Source: Lachnospiraceae bacterium (GTDB lineage: Bacteria > Bacillota > Clostridia > Lachnospirales > Lachnospiraceae). From it: DNA of 64,000 nt. A model generated the notes under the pieces. That model did not search any database, was not told the origin of the DNA, and worked only from the letters and a program-made list of their open reading frames with translations. The DNA is taken from the NCBI GenBank assembly GCA_024698715.1, contig JAILRA010000018.1, positions 62,001 to 126,000 of the forward strand. Direction: 5' to 3'. The translations under genes were made by a program, and so were the position numbers. Every line of letters starts with the position of its first letter. The stretch's first letter is position 1. Below, piece after piece: positions 28,207 through 38,185 of the stretch.

Positions 28207-29874
28207 TCAGAACAAACCGGTTATCTTGCCGTCAACAACATCGATCCCGAGTGCCGCGGGAACTTTGGGAAGTCCGGGCATCGTCATAATCTGACCGGTT
28301 ATAACTACTACAAAACCGGCACCTGCCGAAACATAGCATTCTCTGACTTCAATATTGAAATTCTTCGGACGTCCGAGAAGCGTAGGGTCATCAGAAAGTG
28401 AATATTGTGTCTTGGCAATACATACGGGCATATTGGAAAAACCGAGTTTGGTAAGTTTTTCAAGTTGTTTCTTCGCCGTTGAAGAATAATTGACACCGTC
28501 GGCACCGTAGATCTCTTTGGCGATCGTTTCTATCTTATCTTCGAGAGAAAGTTCGTCCTTATACAAAGGATGATAATTGCTTTCTTTGGTCTCCAATGTA
28601 TCAAGTAATGCTTTGGCAAGTTCTATGCCGCCTTCTCCGCCCTTTTCCCAAACTTCCGAAATGGCAAAATTGCATCCTCTGTTAATACAGAAATCTTTAA
28701 CAAAATCTGTTTCCGCTTTGGTATCCGTAATAAACGAATTAAGAGTTACAACAACGGGAACATCATATTTCTGAAGGTTCTCAATATGCTTTTCAAGATT
28801 GACGATACCTTTCTTTAAAGCATCCAGATTCTCTGTCGATAACTGATCTTTGGGAATTCCTCCGTTATATTTCAATGCACGTACAGTAGCAACCAGTACG
28901 ATCGCATCGGGTTTAAGTCCCGCCATACGGCATTTGATATCAAGGAATTTTTCGGCTCCGAGATCTGCACCGAAACCTGCTTCAGTTATACAGTAATCAG
29001 CGATCTTTAAAGCAGTTTTTGTCGCTCTTACGGAATTACATCCGTGTGCGATATTGGCAAAAGGTCCGCCGTGTACGATAGCGGGTGTATTTTCAAGAGT
29101 CTGGATAAGATTGGGCTTAAGCGCATCTTTTAAAAGTGCTGCCATTGAACCTACTGCACCCAGATCCTTTGCGGTAACAACATCTCCGTTAAAATTATAC
29201 GCTACAACAATCTTACCGAGTCTTTCCTTTAAATCTTCCATATCATTCGCAAGACAGAGAATAGCCATGATCTCGGAAGCAACCGTTATAATAAAATGAT
29301 CTTCTCTTACAACTCCGTCAGCTTTGGCACCGAGGCCGATAACAATGTTTCTCAAAGCACGGTCGTTCATATCCAGACATCTTTTCCAGACAACGCTTCT
29401 TGTGTCTATTCCGAGCTGATTGCCCTGCTGAATATGATTGTCAAGTAAAGCAGCGAGAAGGTTGTTTGCGGAAGTTATCGCATGGAAATCACCCGTAAAA
29501 TGAAGATTAAGGTCTTCCATCGGAACAACCTGTGCGTTTCCTCCGCCTGCAGCTCCGCCCTTGATCCCGAAGCACGGTCCCAGTGACGGCTCTCTTAATG
29601 CGATAACAGCTTTTTTGCCCATACGTCCGAGCGCCTGTCCGAGTCCGACCGTTGTAGTGGTCTTACCCTCGCCTGCGGGTGTGGGGTTAATGGCTGTGAC
29701 CAGAACGAGTTTTCCGTTTGGATTATCCTTTACGGAATCCATGTATTCGTCGGATAATTTAGCTTTGTATTTTCCGTATAATTCCAATTCGTCCTCAGGT
29801 ATTTCCAATGCCTTTGCGACTTCGGTTATAGGTTTCATTTGTGCACTCTGTGCGATCTCGATATCCGATTTCAT
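28207..29874 (-). CDS. fhs: Formate-tetrahydrofolate ligase
   Basis: This 555-residue enzyme makes 10-formyltetrahydrofolate from formate, ATP and tetrahydrofolate, feeding purine synthesis and, in some anaerobes, the methyl branch of acetogenesis. It has the P-loop [13 protein letters not shown] (63-75), the [21 protein letters not shown] segment, and the family-typical [13 protein letters not shown] and CYVSAGAGF phrases. Length is standard. It lies 37 bases after the spoIIIE-like gene with AAGGAG and AAGGAA upstream of the start, and 81 bases before folD. No carbon monoxide dehydrogenase is seen nearby, so an acetogenic role cannot be inferred from this window. Confidence 0.98.
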   Translation of the reverse strand: MKSDIEIAQSAQMKPITEVAKALEIPEDELELYGKYKAKLSDEYMDSVKDNPNGKLVLVTAINPTPAGEGKTTTTVGLGQALGRMGKKAVIALREPSLGPCFGIKGGAAGGGNAQVVPMEDLNLHFTGDFHAITSANNLLAALLDNHIQQGNQLGIDTRSVVWKRCLDMNDRALRNIVIGLGAKADGVVREDHFIITVASEIMAILCLANDMEDLKERLGKIVVAYNFNGDVVTAKDLGAVGSMAALLKDALKPNLIQTLENTPAIVHGGPFANIAHGCNSVRATKTALKIADYCITEAGFGADLGAEKFLDIKCRMAGLKPDAIVLVATVRALKYNGGIPKDQLSTENLDALKKGIVNLEKHIENLQKYDVPVVVTLNSFITDTKAETDFVKDFCINRGCNFAISEVWEKGGEGGIELAKALLDTLETKESNYHPLYKDELSLEDKIETIAKEIYGADGVNYSSTAKKQLEKLTKLGFSNMPVCIAKTQYSLSDDPTLLGRPKNFNIEVRECYVSAGAGFVVVITGQIMTMPGLPKVPAALGIDVVDGKITGLF

Positions 29875-29911
29875 TTCCTTCTGCTCCTTTATATTAAATA
29901 AATGTCATTTA

Positions 29912-32659
29912 TCACTTGCCGATCATCTGATTGAATTCGGCTTCGCTCATAAGAATTTTCCTGGGTTTGGTACCTTCTTCGGGTCCGACAACACCGCTTG
30001 CTTCAAGCTGATCCATGATCCTGGCCGCTCTGTTGAATCCGATCTTAAAAGCACGCTGTAAAGCACCGATCGATGCTTTTTCTTTGCCGATTATGAATAA
30101 TGCCGCTTCATTAAACAAAGCATCATTATCATCGTTGGAACCGCCGGTCTGTGAAGGTCCCGAAGCGGAATTCATGTCATTCATTATTCTTTCATCATAT
30201 CCGCTGATATTCTGATTTCTGATAAAATCAACAACATTGGACACTTCATCGTCGGAAACAAAACATCCCTGTACTCTGGAAGGTTTGTTCATTCCCTGAG
30301 GGAAGAAAAGCATATCGCCTTTTCCGAGAAGTTTTTCTGCTCCGTTTGTATCAAGTATCGTTCTTGAATCAATACCGCTCGAAACACTGAAAGCTATTCG
30401 GCTCGGCATATTGGCCTTGATAAGTCCGGTGATGACATCAACTGAAGGACGCTGTGTTGCAATAATGATATGAATGCCTGCCGCTCTTGCAAGCTGAGCA
30501 AGTCGGCATATTGACTCTTCAACTTCCTTTCCCGCTACCATCATTAGATCTGCAAGCTCGTCAACTATGATGACTATCTGAGGAAGACGCGATTTTTCGT
30601 CTTCTTCGGATATTTTTTCATTATATCCTTTAAGATCTCTGACTCCCAGATCCGCGAACAACTTATATCTTTTTTCCATTTCGCTCACACCCCAGTGTAA
30701 GGATCCCGCAGCTAGTTTTGGATCGGTAACAACAGGTAGAAGCAGATGGGGAATATTGTTATATACACTTAATTCAACGACTTTGGGGTCGATAAGTATC
30801 AGTTTGACTTCATCGGGATGCGCTTTGTAAAGAATACTCATGATAATGGTATTTATACAAACGGATTTACCCGAACCGGTAGCACCGGCTATCAGAAGGT
30901 GAGGCATTTTGGCGATATCCGCGATCACGGACTGACCTGCAAGATCTTTACCGATCGCGATCGACAGTTTCGATTTGGCACTGTTGAATTCATTCGATTC
31001 AACAAGGTCTCTGAAAGGAACCGCGCTGCTTTCGGAATTGGGTACTTCTATTCCGACCGCACTTTTTCCGGGAATGGGTGCTTCGATACGTATATCCGCA
31101 GTTCCCAGACTTAATTTGATATCATCGGATAAAGAAACGATCCTGCTTACCTTTACTCCGGGTGCCGGGGTAAGTTCATATCTGGTAACCGACGGACCTT
31201 TCGAACAGTTATCCGGATCTATATAAACTTCCACTCCGAACGTTGCAAGCGTTTCTTTGAGTTTGTTTGCGGTCTCGTATATATTGTCGCCTTTGGATTT
31301 GCTGTTTTTCTCTGATTTTTTCAAAAGTCCTACAGGCGGAAATTTATAAGCTTTTGAAGACTTCTTTTCTTTCGTCTTGTAACTGTCCAACGAAGGATCG
31401 TCGCTGACCGTCTTTGTTGGATGGTCGCTGTTTTCAAGCATCTTTACCGAATTTCCGGTTAACGAAACGGTTTCGGATTTTACGGGCTCAGGAATCATCG
31501 TACTTTCATCAGTATCGTTATCAGCAGAACTTAAAGAATTCACTTCTTTGATATCTTTATCAAAGAACGAACCTTTTGCAGGGACCGAAGCAGTTTTATC
31601 ATCGGAATAAACATTTATGGGTCTGATCTCGTCTTCATTTTGTTTTTTGGCAAGATGTTTTGAATCTATCTGATGAATATCATTTGTTTCTTTAACTTCC
31701 CTAACTTCTTTTTTGGGTTTAGGAAGATCTTCTTCATTTTCATCGTCCATTCCGTCATTAAAAACAAGACGCATATCCGAAGGATCGACATCGATCACCT
31801 TGGGTTTGTTTTCGTTTTCTTTTTTCTCTGTATCAGAGGATTCATCATCCTGAGTGATCTTGTAGGAAATCTTTTTCTGTTTTGCCGCTTCCTGCTTCTC
31901 TCTGAGTTTTCTTATCTCTCTTCTCGTAAGCTCCTGCTTCTCGGGATCCTCATCGTCAAGATCTGAATATTTGTTTATAAGCATAACGGTAAATCTGACA
32001 ATATAATTGCCGAACATAACGGTTATCGCTGCAATGATCAAAACTATGGGAAGGATCCATACAAGCGCTCTTCCGCAGCTTTTATCGATCAAATAAGCCA
32101 GGGTACCGAATATGACTCCTCCGCCTTTTCCTTCATGAAAGAAAAGTTTGACCGATTCAAGATAGGAAAATGCACTGATATCCTTGTAAGTCAGATGCGC
32201 GAGCATTCCCGTACCGATGACCAAAGCAGCGGCTGATATTATATTAAATACGGATTTTTTCGTAAAATCGGCAAAAATATAATAAATGACCGTCGCTATT
32301 CCGATTATCGGAATAACATAGGAATTAAAACCGAAAAGACCTTTTATCACTCCTGTAACGAAGCGGCCGAATCCGCCGTCAAAAATTTCCAGAGCAAATA
32401 AAAACATCAAAATTAAAACAGCAAAAACACCAATATAAATCAGTGTCTTTACATAGTCAAATTCGAATTCTTCTTTTTTTTCGGAAGTATTTGTTCTCTT
32501 TCTTTGATTGTTGTTTCTGTTTACGGACGTACTTCTTGAATTATTTCTGCTTCTCGAAGAAGACGAACTTCTTCTTGAAGATCCGGAATTCTTGCCGGAA
32601 GATACGGAATTCTTTCTGCCCGAACTGCGCTTGTTGGAGCGGTTTCCGTTAGATGTCAT
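29912..32659 (-). CDS. FtsK/SpoIIIE-family DNA translocase
   Basis: This 915-residue protein has four or so N-terminal membrane helices (about 72-235), a charged linker, a RecA-type motor with Walker A GATGSGKS (592-599) and Walker B IVIIVDELADLM, and a C-terminal gamma winged-helix domain (about 849-910) that reads chromosome polarity motifs. It would pump chromosome arms through the division septum. Whether it serves vegetative division (FtsK) or sporulation (SpoIIIE) cannot be told here. An unusual feature is the first 60 or so residues, almost wholly Ser, Arg, Asn and Lys, before the first helix. The ATG overlaps the upstream gene by 11 bases. Confidence 0.95.
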   Translation of the reverse strand: MTSNGNRSNKRSSGRKNSVSSGKNSGSSRRSSSSSRSRNNSRSTSVNRNNNQRKRTNTSEKKEEFEFDYVKTLIYIGVFAVLILMFLFALEIFDGGFGRFVTGVIKGLFGFNSYVIPIIGIATVIYYIFADFTKKSVFNIISAAALVIGTGMLAHLTYKDISAFSYLESVKLFFHEGKGGGVIFGTLAYLIDKSCGRALVWILPIVLIIAAITVMFGNYIVRFTVMLINKYSDLDDEDPEKQELTRREIRKLREKQEAAKQKKISYKITQDDESSDTEKKENENKPKVIDVDPSDMRLVFNDGMDDENEEDLPKPKKEVREVKETNDIHQIDSKHLAKKQNEDEIRPINVYSDDKTASVPAKGSFFDKDIKEVNSLSSADNDTDESTMIPEPVKSETVSLTGNSVKMLENSDHPTKTVSDDPSLDSYKTKEKKSSKAYKFPPVGLLKKSEKNSKSKGDNIYETANKLKETLATFGVEVYIDPDNCSKGPSVTRYELTPAPGVKVSRIVSLSDDIKLSLGTADIRIEAPIPGKSAVGIEVPNSESSAVPFRDLVESNEFNSAKSKLSIAIGKDLAGQSVIADIAKMPHLLIAGATGSGKSVCINTIIMSILYKAHPDEVKLILIDPKVVELSVYNNIPHLLLPVVTDPKLAAGSLHWGVSEMEKRYKLFADLGVRDLKGYNEKISEEDEKSRLPQIVIIVDELADLMMVAGKEVEESICRLAQLARAAGIHIIIATQRPSVDVITGLIKANMPSRIAFSVSSGIDSRTILDTNGAEKLLGKGDMLFFPQGMNKPSRVQGCFVSDDEVSNVVDFIRNQNISGYDERIMNDMNSASGPSQTGGSNDDNDALFNEAALFIIGKEKASIGALQRAFKIGFNRAARIMDQLEASGVVGPEEGTKPRKILMSEAEFNQMIGK

Positions 32660-35057
32660 AATAATCTTTGCCCTTCAAATCGATGATATCAAACTCGAGC
32701 TCGTCATCCTTGAGATCATAATCATACGTAAGTTCTTTGGGAACATGCGGTTTGGGAACCGGAAGCGGATTTTTGATCATCGGAGTTGCTTTTAATTCGG
32801 GATCGATACCGCTGATGGAAACCTTCTTCTCTTCAACTTCCTGATCGTGTCTGACTTCTTCTTCTTTGCTCTTAAATACATGAGCTGTTTTATAATCTCT
32901 TCTTGACGGAATGATCTTATCTCTGTTTTGAGTATCATTGTCGTATTTTATTGCAGGTTTGTCATTCTGTGTTTCTTCGCTGATGATCACATTTGTCTCA
33001 TCAGAACCGGATCCGGATCCGATTCCGTTATCCTGCTTAAGTTCGCTTACGTTATCAGATGTCGTTTCGGATACTGCAACATCATTACTGTCAGCTTGAA
33101 CTTCAGTTTCGGTTTCGGTTTTTGCATCTTCGGTATTCTGAACTTCAGAAGTTGAATTCACATTTACTGTAAACTCGGAAGCATTTGCTGAAGTACTGTT
33201 TTCCAGAGATATAAGTCCGGATTTTTCGGTATTTTCGGTAATACCGGTTTCTGTGAATACAACAGTTCCTTCGGTTGTATCAGATGCAGCATCAACGTCA
33301 TTATTGATGTTCGTAACGGATGAAACATCTTCGTTTGCTTCTCTTACAAAAATGGTTTCAGTATCAAGCATCGATCTTCCGTCACCATAACCGCTGTGAA
33401 TATCGCCAGTATTAGCTGACGTGTTGTCATTTTTGCTTTTCCCTGACGAAGAATTAAAACCGATCGGAATGATCTCACGATATTTTCTTCCGACAGGTGC
33501 ATCGAAAGGAATATCCTCGTTCTTGCTGTCGGCAACCTGAACAAGTTTATCGATCTTTTGTGCACTGTCATTCTGATTGATCTTATAATAAGGATTCTTA
33601 TAAGCATCGGGAATCTTGGGTGCAGGTGATACGGGCGATTCTTCTTTTGCAGTATCGGGTTTGTTTTCAGCAGTCGAAACATCGGAAGTGAACTTCTCAT
33701 TTACGGATTCAAGAGAAATGCCGAGATTACCGGTAAGTTTATTCTTTTCATACTCTTTCGCTCTTCTCTTTTTCTCTTTTTCCTGTCTTGCGATCTCTCT
33801 TTGGAATTCTTCATCCGGAGTGATGATGAACGAAGGAACAGCGAAAAATCCGATAACAGCGATTATTATATAGCATAAATTAATGATATTCGGATAACTG
33901 ATATTGTTTAATTTTACGAATGAAAAGACAAAAGCCAGATCTATGATTATAACCATGAACAAACCTTTATCATATTCACTTCTTATAAACGCTAGTATCG
34001 CGATCGCACTGAAGATAAGAATGATGATCCCTTCGGCTCTTGCTTCCATAGGTGCGACAAATGTAAGAGTCAGACCGTCGGGAATAAATGAATTAATATA
34101 ATTGTGAACATTTTCAATGTTATTAAATCCGTTGTTTTTGATCACATACAGAAAGATAAACAGGAATGCGATAAACGTTCCAAGATAGATAAGCACCTGA
34201 ATATGACGCTTCTGGAATTTGTAATCGGGTTCCTTGTTGTAATTAAAGATCAAAGAACTTACTGCAATAACAGCAAGAGAAACGCCGATGATATCCAAAG
34301 AAGCGATAAAACCTGAAAGAAATCCAAGCCCTACAATAAACAGAACATGAACGGGAGCATTGATATCGCCGTGAATATTAAGTTCATTTACTCTGATCAG
34401 ATAATAAATGAAGCCTATAAACAGAAAATTCAGAACGATATCTGGAGAAATACTCTGAACAGAAGCAATCGAACCCGGCATGAATCCGAGCAACAGTAAT
34501 GCAAGGATCGCATATCTCATTCTGAATGATCTTTTAACGATAAAATAAGTGAAAACACTTGATCCGATATTAAGAAGACCGTTAAAAACATAAATGGGAT
34601 ATACGGAATAATGTATTTTGCAGAGCAAAGTACAGATCGATGCGTAAATATATGATGCCATGGTAGTATCCGGAAGAACACTGCTGTTTCCGAGAGCGTA
34701 GTTCAAATACACGCTGTCCACTTCATTGCCGTATCTTGCGGCAACCAGCATGGTTCTGGCGAATATCATCATCAGAACAATAAAAATCAATCCCAGCATT
34801 TCAAGCAGTTTTGAGATAACGGGGATTTTTTCAGGAATATATTTGGAAGGGATCCTGGGAAAAAATATCTTATATGCAAGAATAATCAATGCGGCCGATA
34901 CAAAAACGATGGCATATCTGATGATCATTCCGACAAGCGGTGCTCCGTTTGTATCAATACCGGACACACTCAAAGAATGAAGGCCTATACCGCAAAAGAA
35001 AATTAAAGCAAATATCACATATAAAATATAATGATAAATGTTTTTCTTTGTTACCAT
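32649..35057 (-). CDS. Polytopic membrane protein with a long disordered cytoplasmic tail
   Basis: This 802-residue protein has about eleven membrane helices (1 to about 411) followed by a roughly 390-residue hydrophilic tail. The membrane part resembles the GT-C glycosyltransferase layout: an acidic motif in an outer loop (GNEVDSVYLNY, 110-120) after the first helices, and alternating short loops. That fits its neighbour, a GtrB-like polyprenyl-phosphate glycosyltransferase, 26 bases upstream. The tail starts with a basic helix (EFQREIARQEKEKKRRAKEYEKNK, split over 416-440) and is then Asp/Glu/Ser/Thr/Asn-rich and probably unstructured. I cannot name a close family. The sugar-transfer role is an inference. 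The last 11 bases overlap the start of the spoIIIE-like gene. Confidence 0.78.
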   Translation of the reverse strand: MVTKKNIYHYILYVIFALIFFCGIGLHSLSVSGIDTNGAPLVGMIIRYAIVFVSAALIILAYKIFFPRIPSKYIPEKIPVISKLLEMLGLIFIVLMMIFARTMLVAARYGNEVDSVYLNYALGNSSVLPDTTMASYIYASICTLLCKIHYSVYPIYVFNGLLNIGSSVFTYFIVKRSFRMRYAILALLLLGFMPGSIASVQSISPDIVLNFLFIGFIYYLIRVNELNIHGDINAPVHVLFIVGLGFLSGFIASLDIIGVSLAVIAVSSLIFNYNKEPDYKFQKRHIQVLIYLGTFIAFLFIFLYVIKNNGFNNIENVHNYINSFIPDGLTLTFVAPMEARAEGIIILIFSAIAILAFIRSEYDKGLFMVIIIDLAFVFSFVKLNNISYPNIINLCYIIIAVIGFFAVPSFIITPDEEFQREIARQEKEKKRRAKEYEKNKLTGNLGISLESVNEKFTSDVSTAENKPDTAKEESPVSPAPKIPDAYKNPYYKINQNDSAQKIDKLVQVADSKNEDIPFDAPVGRKYREIIPIGFNSSSGKSKNDNTSANTGDIHSGYGDGRSMLDTETIFVREANEDVSSVTNINNDVDAASDTTEGTVVFTETGITENTEKSGLISLENSTSANASEFTVNVNSTSEVQNTEDAKTETETEVQADSNDVAVSETTSDNVSELKQDNGIGSGSGSDETNVIISEETQNDKPAIKYDNDTQNRDKIIPSRRDYKTAHVFKSKEEEVRHDQEVEEKKVSISGIDPELKATPMIKNPLPVPKPHVPKELTYDYDLKDDELEFDIIDLKGKDYYDI

Positions 35058-35083
35058 CTGAATGTTAACCTTCCATAAATCAG

Positions 35084-36025
35084 CTACGACGTGAACTTCT
35101 CAATGTTATATCTCGGTCTTCTTTTTACTTCCATGTATATTTTTCCGATATATTCACCGATAAGTCCGATCGATATCAGTTGAACACCGCCCAGAAACCA
35201 GATACTGACTATCAGTGATGTCCAGCCGGGTTCAACGGTTTTCATAAAAAACGAAACCAGCGCGTATACAAAAGCCGCAAGACTCAATATCACGCTTACA
35301 ATGCCGAGGAATACGATATATCTGATCGGTTTTACACTGAATGACGTTATTCCTTCGATAGCCAGTGCGAGCATTTTCTTTAAGGGATACTTGCTCTCAC
35401 CCGCCACTCTTACTTTACGGTCATAATATACGCATTCCGTTTTATAACCGATGAGAGGAACTATGCCTCTCAGATAAAGATTTTCTTCTCCGTACTTCGA
35501 AAACTGTTCAAGAGCTCTTTTAGACATAAGTCTGAAATCGGCATGATTGTAAATCGTTTTGGCACCGAAAAAATTCATGAGCCTGTAAAACGACTGAGCC
35601 GTAAATCTCTTGAAGAAAGAATCGGTCTTTCGTTTGTTTCTTACGCCGTAGACGATATCATTTCCGTCATGATAAAGATCTATCATCTGTTCAAATACAT
35701 CAATATCGTCCTGCAGATCGGCATCAATGGAAATCGAAATGTCTGAGATATCTTTTGCAAAGACAAGTCCTGCCGTAAGCGCGAACTGATGACCGACATT
35801 TCCAGCAAGTTTCAAACCTTTGACATCTTTATGACTTTTATTTTCAGCCTCTATGAGCTCCCATGTTTTATCCTTGCTTCCGTCATCAACATACAACACG
35901 AAAGATTCGGGAGATATTTTGTTTTTATCGATTAATTCATTCAGTTTGTTCCTTAAACTCTCAAAGGTTATGGGTAACATATCCTCTTCGTTGTAGCATG
36001 GAACAACAACCGCAAGAATATCCAT
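35084..36025 (-). CDS. GtrB/DPM1-like family 2 glycosyltransferase
   Basis: A 313-residue glycosyltransferase with an N-terminal GT-A domain (VVVPCYNEEDML, then the metal-binding SIDADLQDD motif) and two C-terminal membrane helices (about 230-253 and 267-288). This is the architecture of enzymes that load a sugar onto undecaprenyl or dolichyl phosphate at the inner membrane face. The downstream polytopic protein could be the acceptor-side GT-C partner. The open frame reaches back to a TTG at 36046, but the ATG at 36025 has GGAG six bases before it and begins directly with the GT2 fold, so I chose it. It follows metY by 21 bases. Confidence 0.92.
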   Translation of the reverse strand: MDILAVVVPCYNEEDMLPITFESLRNKLNELIDKNKISPESFVLYVDDGSKDKTWELIEAENKSHKDVKGLKLAGNVGHQFALTAGLVFAKDISDISISIDADLQDDIDVFEQMIDLYHDGNDIVYGVRNKRKTDSFFKRFTAQSFYRLMNFFGAKTIYNHADFRLMSKRALEQFSKYGEENLYLRGIVPLIGYKTECVYYDRKVRVAGESKYPLKKMLALAIEGITSFSVKPIRYIVFLGIVSVILSLAAFVYALVSFFMKTVEPGWTSLIVSIWFLGGVQLISIGLIGEYIGKIYMEVKRRPRYNIEKFTS

Positions 36026-36046
36026 TTTATTCTCCGTCTTGATCAA

Positions 36047-37327
36047 TTAAATACATTTAAATGCCTGTTCAAGATCCGCAATGATATCTTCTGCATTCTC
36101 GATACCTACGGAAAATCTGATAAGATCGGGTTTTACGCCTGCTTCAAGAAGCTGTTCATCGGTCATCTGTCTGTGAGTATGACTTGCAGGATGAAGAACG
36201 CAGGATCTTGTATCTGCTACATGAGTAACGATAGCGATAAGTTTAAGAGCATCCATGAATTTGATGCTTTCTTCTCTTCCGCCCTTTATACCGAAAGTAA
36301 GAACTCCGCATGTACCGTTAGGCATATATTTCTTAGCACGATCATAATAAATATCTCCTTCAAGTCCGGGATAATTTACCCATGCAACCTTATCGTTGTT
36401 TTTAAGCCATTTGGCAACGGTAAGAGCATTTTCGCAGTGTCTTTGCATACGAAGATGAAGCGTCTCAAGACCAAGGTTTACATAAAATGCATTCTGAGGA
36501 GACTGAATGGAACCGAGGTCCCTCATAAGTGTTGCGGTAGCTTTAACGATATATGCGGCTTTTCCGAATTCTTTTGTATAATTTGTACCGTGATAAGACT
36601 CATCGGGGAAACAGAGTCCGGGGAATTTGTCGGGATATTTTGTCCAGTCGAAATTACCGGAATCAACGATACATCCGCCTACCGAAGCAGCATGACCGTC
36701 CATATATTTTGTGGTCGAATGAGTAACGATATCTACACCGAATTCAAAAGGTCTGCAGTTGATAGGTGTAGGGAATGTATTGTCAACAATAAGGGGAACG
36801 CCTGCTTCATGCGCAGCCGTCGCAAATTTATCAAAATCAAGAACAACAAGCGAAGGATTTGAAACCGATTCCGCAAGAACGCATTTCGTATTCGGCTTGA
36901 ATTCTTTTCTCAGATCTTCCAAAGAGATCTCGGGATCGACAACCGTTGTCTCGATTCCCATTTTTGCAATGGTGGTCGTAAGAAGATTAAATGTTCCTCC
37001 GTAAAGAGCGGAACTTATGATAATATGATCTCCGGATTCTGCAATATTGAAAACTGCATAAAAATTCGCAGCCTGACCTGAAGAGGTAAGCATAGCCGCT
37101 GCTCCGCCTTCCATATCGCAGATCTTTGCGGCAACATAATCATTTGTAGGATTCTGAAGTCTGGTATAAAAATATCCCGAAGCCTTCAGATCAAACAGAT
37201 CTCCCATCTGTTCCGATGTATCGTATTTAAAAGTCGTGGACTGATAAATGGGAAGAATTCTGGGTTCGCCTTTTGAAGGCTTCCAGCCTGACTGTACGCA
37301 TTTTGTTTCAATATTGTATTCGCTCAT
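36047..37327 (-). CDS. metY: O-acetylhomoserine sulfhydrylase
   Basis: This 426-residue PLP enzyme of the Cys/Met metabolism family joins O-acetylhomoserine with sulphide to give homocysteine. Its length and the phrases YTRLQNPTND, LTSSGQAANFYA, ALYGGTFNLL and HSTTKYMDGH (K207 as PLP lysine) match MetY rather than the shorter cystathionine enzymes. The C-terminus has the usual LIRFSVGIENAEDIIADLEQAF. It lies 49 bases after yebC. That gap is too short for a SAM riboswitch, and no such structure was seen. AAGGAA provides the ribosome-binding site. Confidence 0.95.
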   Translation of the reverse strand: MSEYNIETKCVQSGWKPSKGEPRILPIYQSTTFKYDTSEQMGDLFDLKASGYFYTRLQNPTNDYVAAKICDMEGGAAAMLTSSGQAANFYAVFNIAESGDHIIISSALYGGTFNLLTTTIAKMGIETTVVDPEISLEDLRKEFKPNTKCVLAESVSNPSLVVLDFDKFATAAHEAGVPLIVDNTFPTPINCRPFEFGVDIVTHSTTKYMDGHAASVGGCIVDSGNFDWTKYPDKFPGLCFPDESYHGTNYTKEFGKAAYIVKATATLMRDLGSIQSPQNAFYVNLGLETLHLRMQRHCENALTVAKWLKNNDKVAWVNYPGLEGDIYYDRAKKYMPNGTCGVLTFGIKGGREESIKFMDALKLIAIVTHVADTRSCVLHPASHTHRQMTDEQLLEAGVKPDLIRFSVGIENAEDIIADLEQAFKCI

Positions 37328-37376
37328 TTTTTATTTCCTTCGTTTCTGTAGATTTTAATTAGGTTAAGATTAAATA

Positions 37377-38108
37377 TTATTCTTCATCCCAGTTTGTATA
37401 AACATTCTGAACATCATCATCCTCATCAAGAAGATCGAGAGTTTTCTGAAGATTCTTTATGGCAGTCTCATCTTCAAGTTTAATGTAGTTCTGAGGAAGC
37501 ATTGTAACTTCTGCCTGAGCCATGGGAATCTTGTTCTCTTCAAGAACTTTGATGACATCGGTTAGTCCGTCGGGTGAAGTTATGATCTCATAGCTGTCTT
37601 CTTCATCAGAGAAATCGTCAGCTCCCGCATCGAGTACCATCATCATAAGTGCATCTGCATCCATATCGCATTCTTCCTTATCGATGATGATCTGACCGCA
37701 TTCGTCAAACATATAGGAAACGCATCCCTGTGTACCGATATTGCCCTGTCCTTTGGTAAAAGCTGAACGTACATTGCTTGCCGTCCTGTTCTTGTTATCG
37801 GTAAGGCATTTAACGATAATGGCGATACCGTTAGGACCGTAACCTTCATATGTGCACTGTTCGTAAACTACATTTGATCCTTCTCCTGCAGCTTTTTTGA
37901 TACCTCTGTCGATCGTATCGTTAGGCATATTGTTAGCTTTTGCCTTTGCAATTACAGCTGCAAGTTTATAATTGTTGGCGGGATCGGGTCCGCCTTCTTT
38001 AACGGCTACTGCGATCTCACGACCGATGATCGTAAAGATCTTTCCTTTTGCAGCGTCATTTTTCTCTTTTTTGTGTTTGATATTCGCAAATTTTGAATGT
38101 CCGGACAT
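37377..38108 (-). CDS. yebC: YebC/PmpR family protein
   Basis: This 243-residue protein belongs to the YebC/TACO1 family, long annotated as transcriptional regulators and more recently linked to translation of difficult peptides. It has the invariant opening MSGHSKFANIKHKKEKNDAAKG (split here as 1-20 and following), the NMPNDTIDRGIKKA helix, YEGYGPNGIAIIV and DNKNRTASNVRSAFTKGQGN. Length is normal. It has a strong predicted promoter and GGAGG before the ATG, and starts the run that leads through metY to fhs. Confidence 0.96.
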   Translation of the reverse strand: MSGHSKFANIKHKKEKNDAAKGKIFTIIGREIAVAVKEGGPDPANNYKLAAVIAKAKANNMPNDTIDRGIKKAAGEGSNVVYEQCTYEGYGPNGIAIIVKCLTDNKNRTASNVRSAFTKGQGNIGTQGCVSYMFDECGQIIIDKEECDMDADALMMMVLDAGADDFSDEEDSYEIITSPDGLTDVIKVLEENKIPMAQAEVTMLPQNYIKLEDETAIKNLQKTLDLLDEDDDVQNVYTNWDEE

Positions 38109-38141
38109 AAAAGCCTCCTGTTAGTAAAAAGTCAACAACAT

Positions 38142-38170
38142 ATTATATCATTTTTTGTTTGTATTATCAA
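38142..38170 (-). promoter_or_regulatory. Strong predicted sigma-A promoter of yebC
   Basis: On the minus strand TTGATA (38165-38170) and a perfect TATAAT (38142-38147) are separated by exactly 17 bases. The predicted start lies about 27 bases before the ATG of yebC. It should drive the yebC-metY-glycosyltransferase-membrane protein-spoIIIE-fhs series. Confidence 0.78.
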
Positions 38171-38185
38171 TATTATACATTTTTC

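Noticed and set aside
36173..36862. Open frame of 229 codons on the plus strand opposite metY
   Set aside because: It is antisense to a clearly conserved enzyme, has no ribosome-binding site and encodes a low-complexity, cysteine-rich sequence resembling no protein family.
37328..37376. SAM riboswitch before metY
   Set aside because: The gap is only 49 bases and holds no P1-P4 type helices or terminator.
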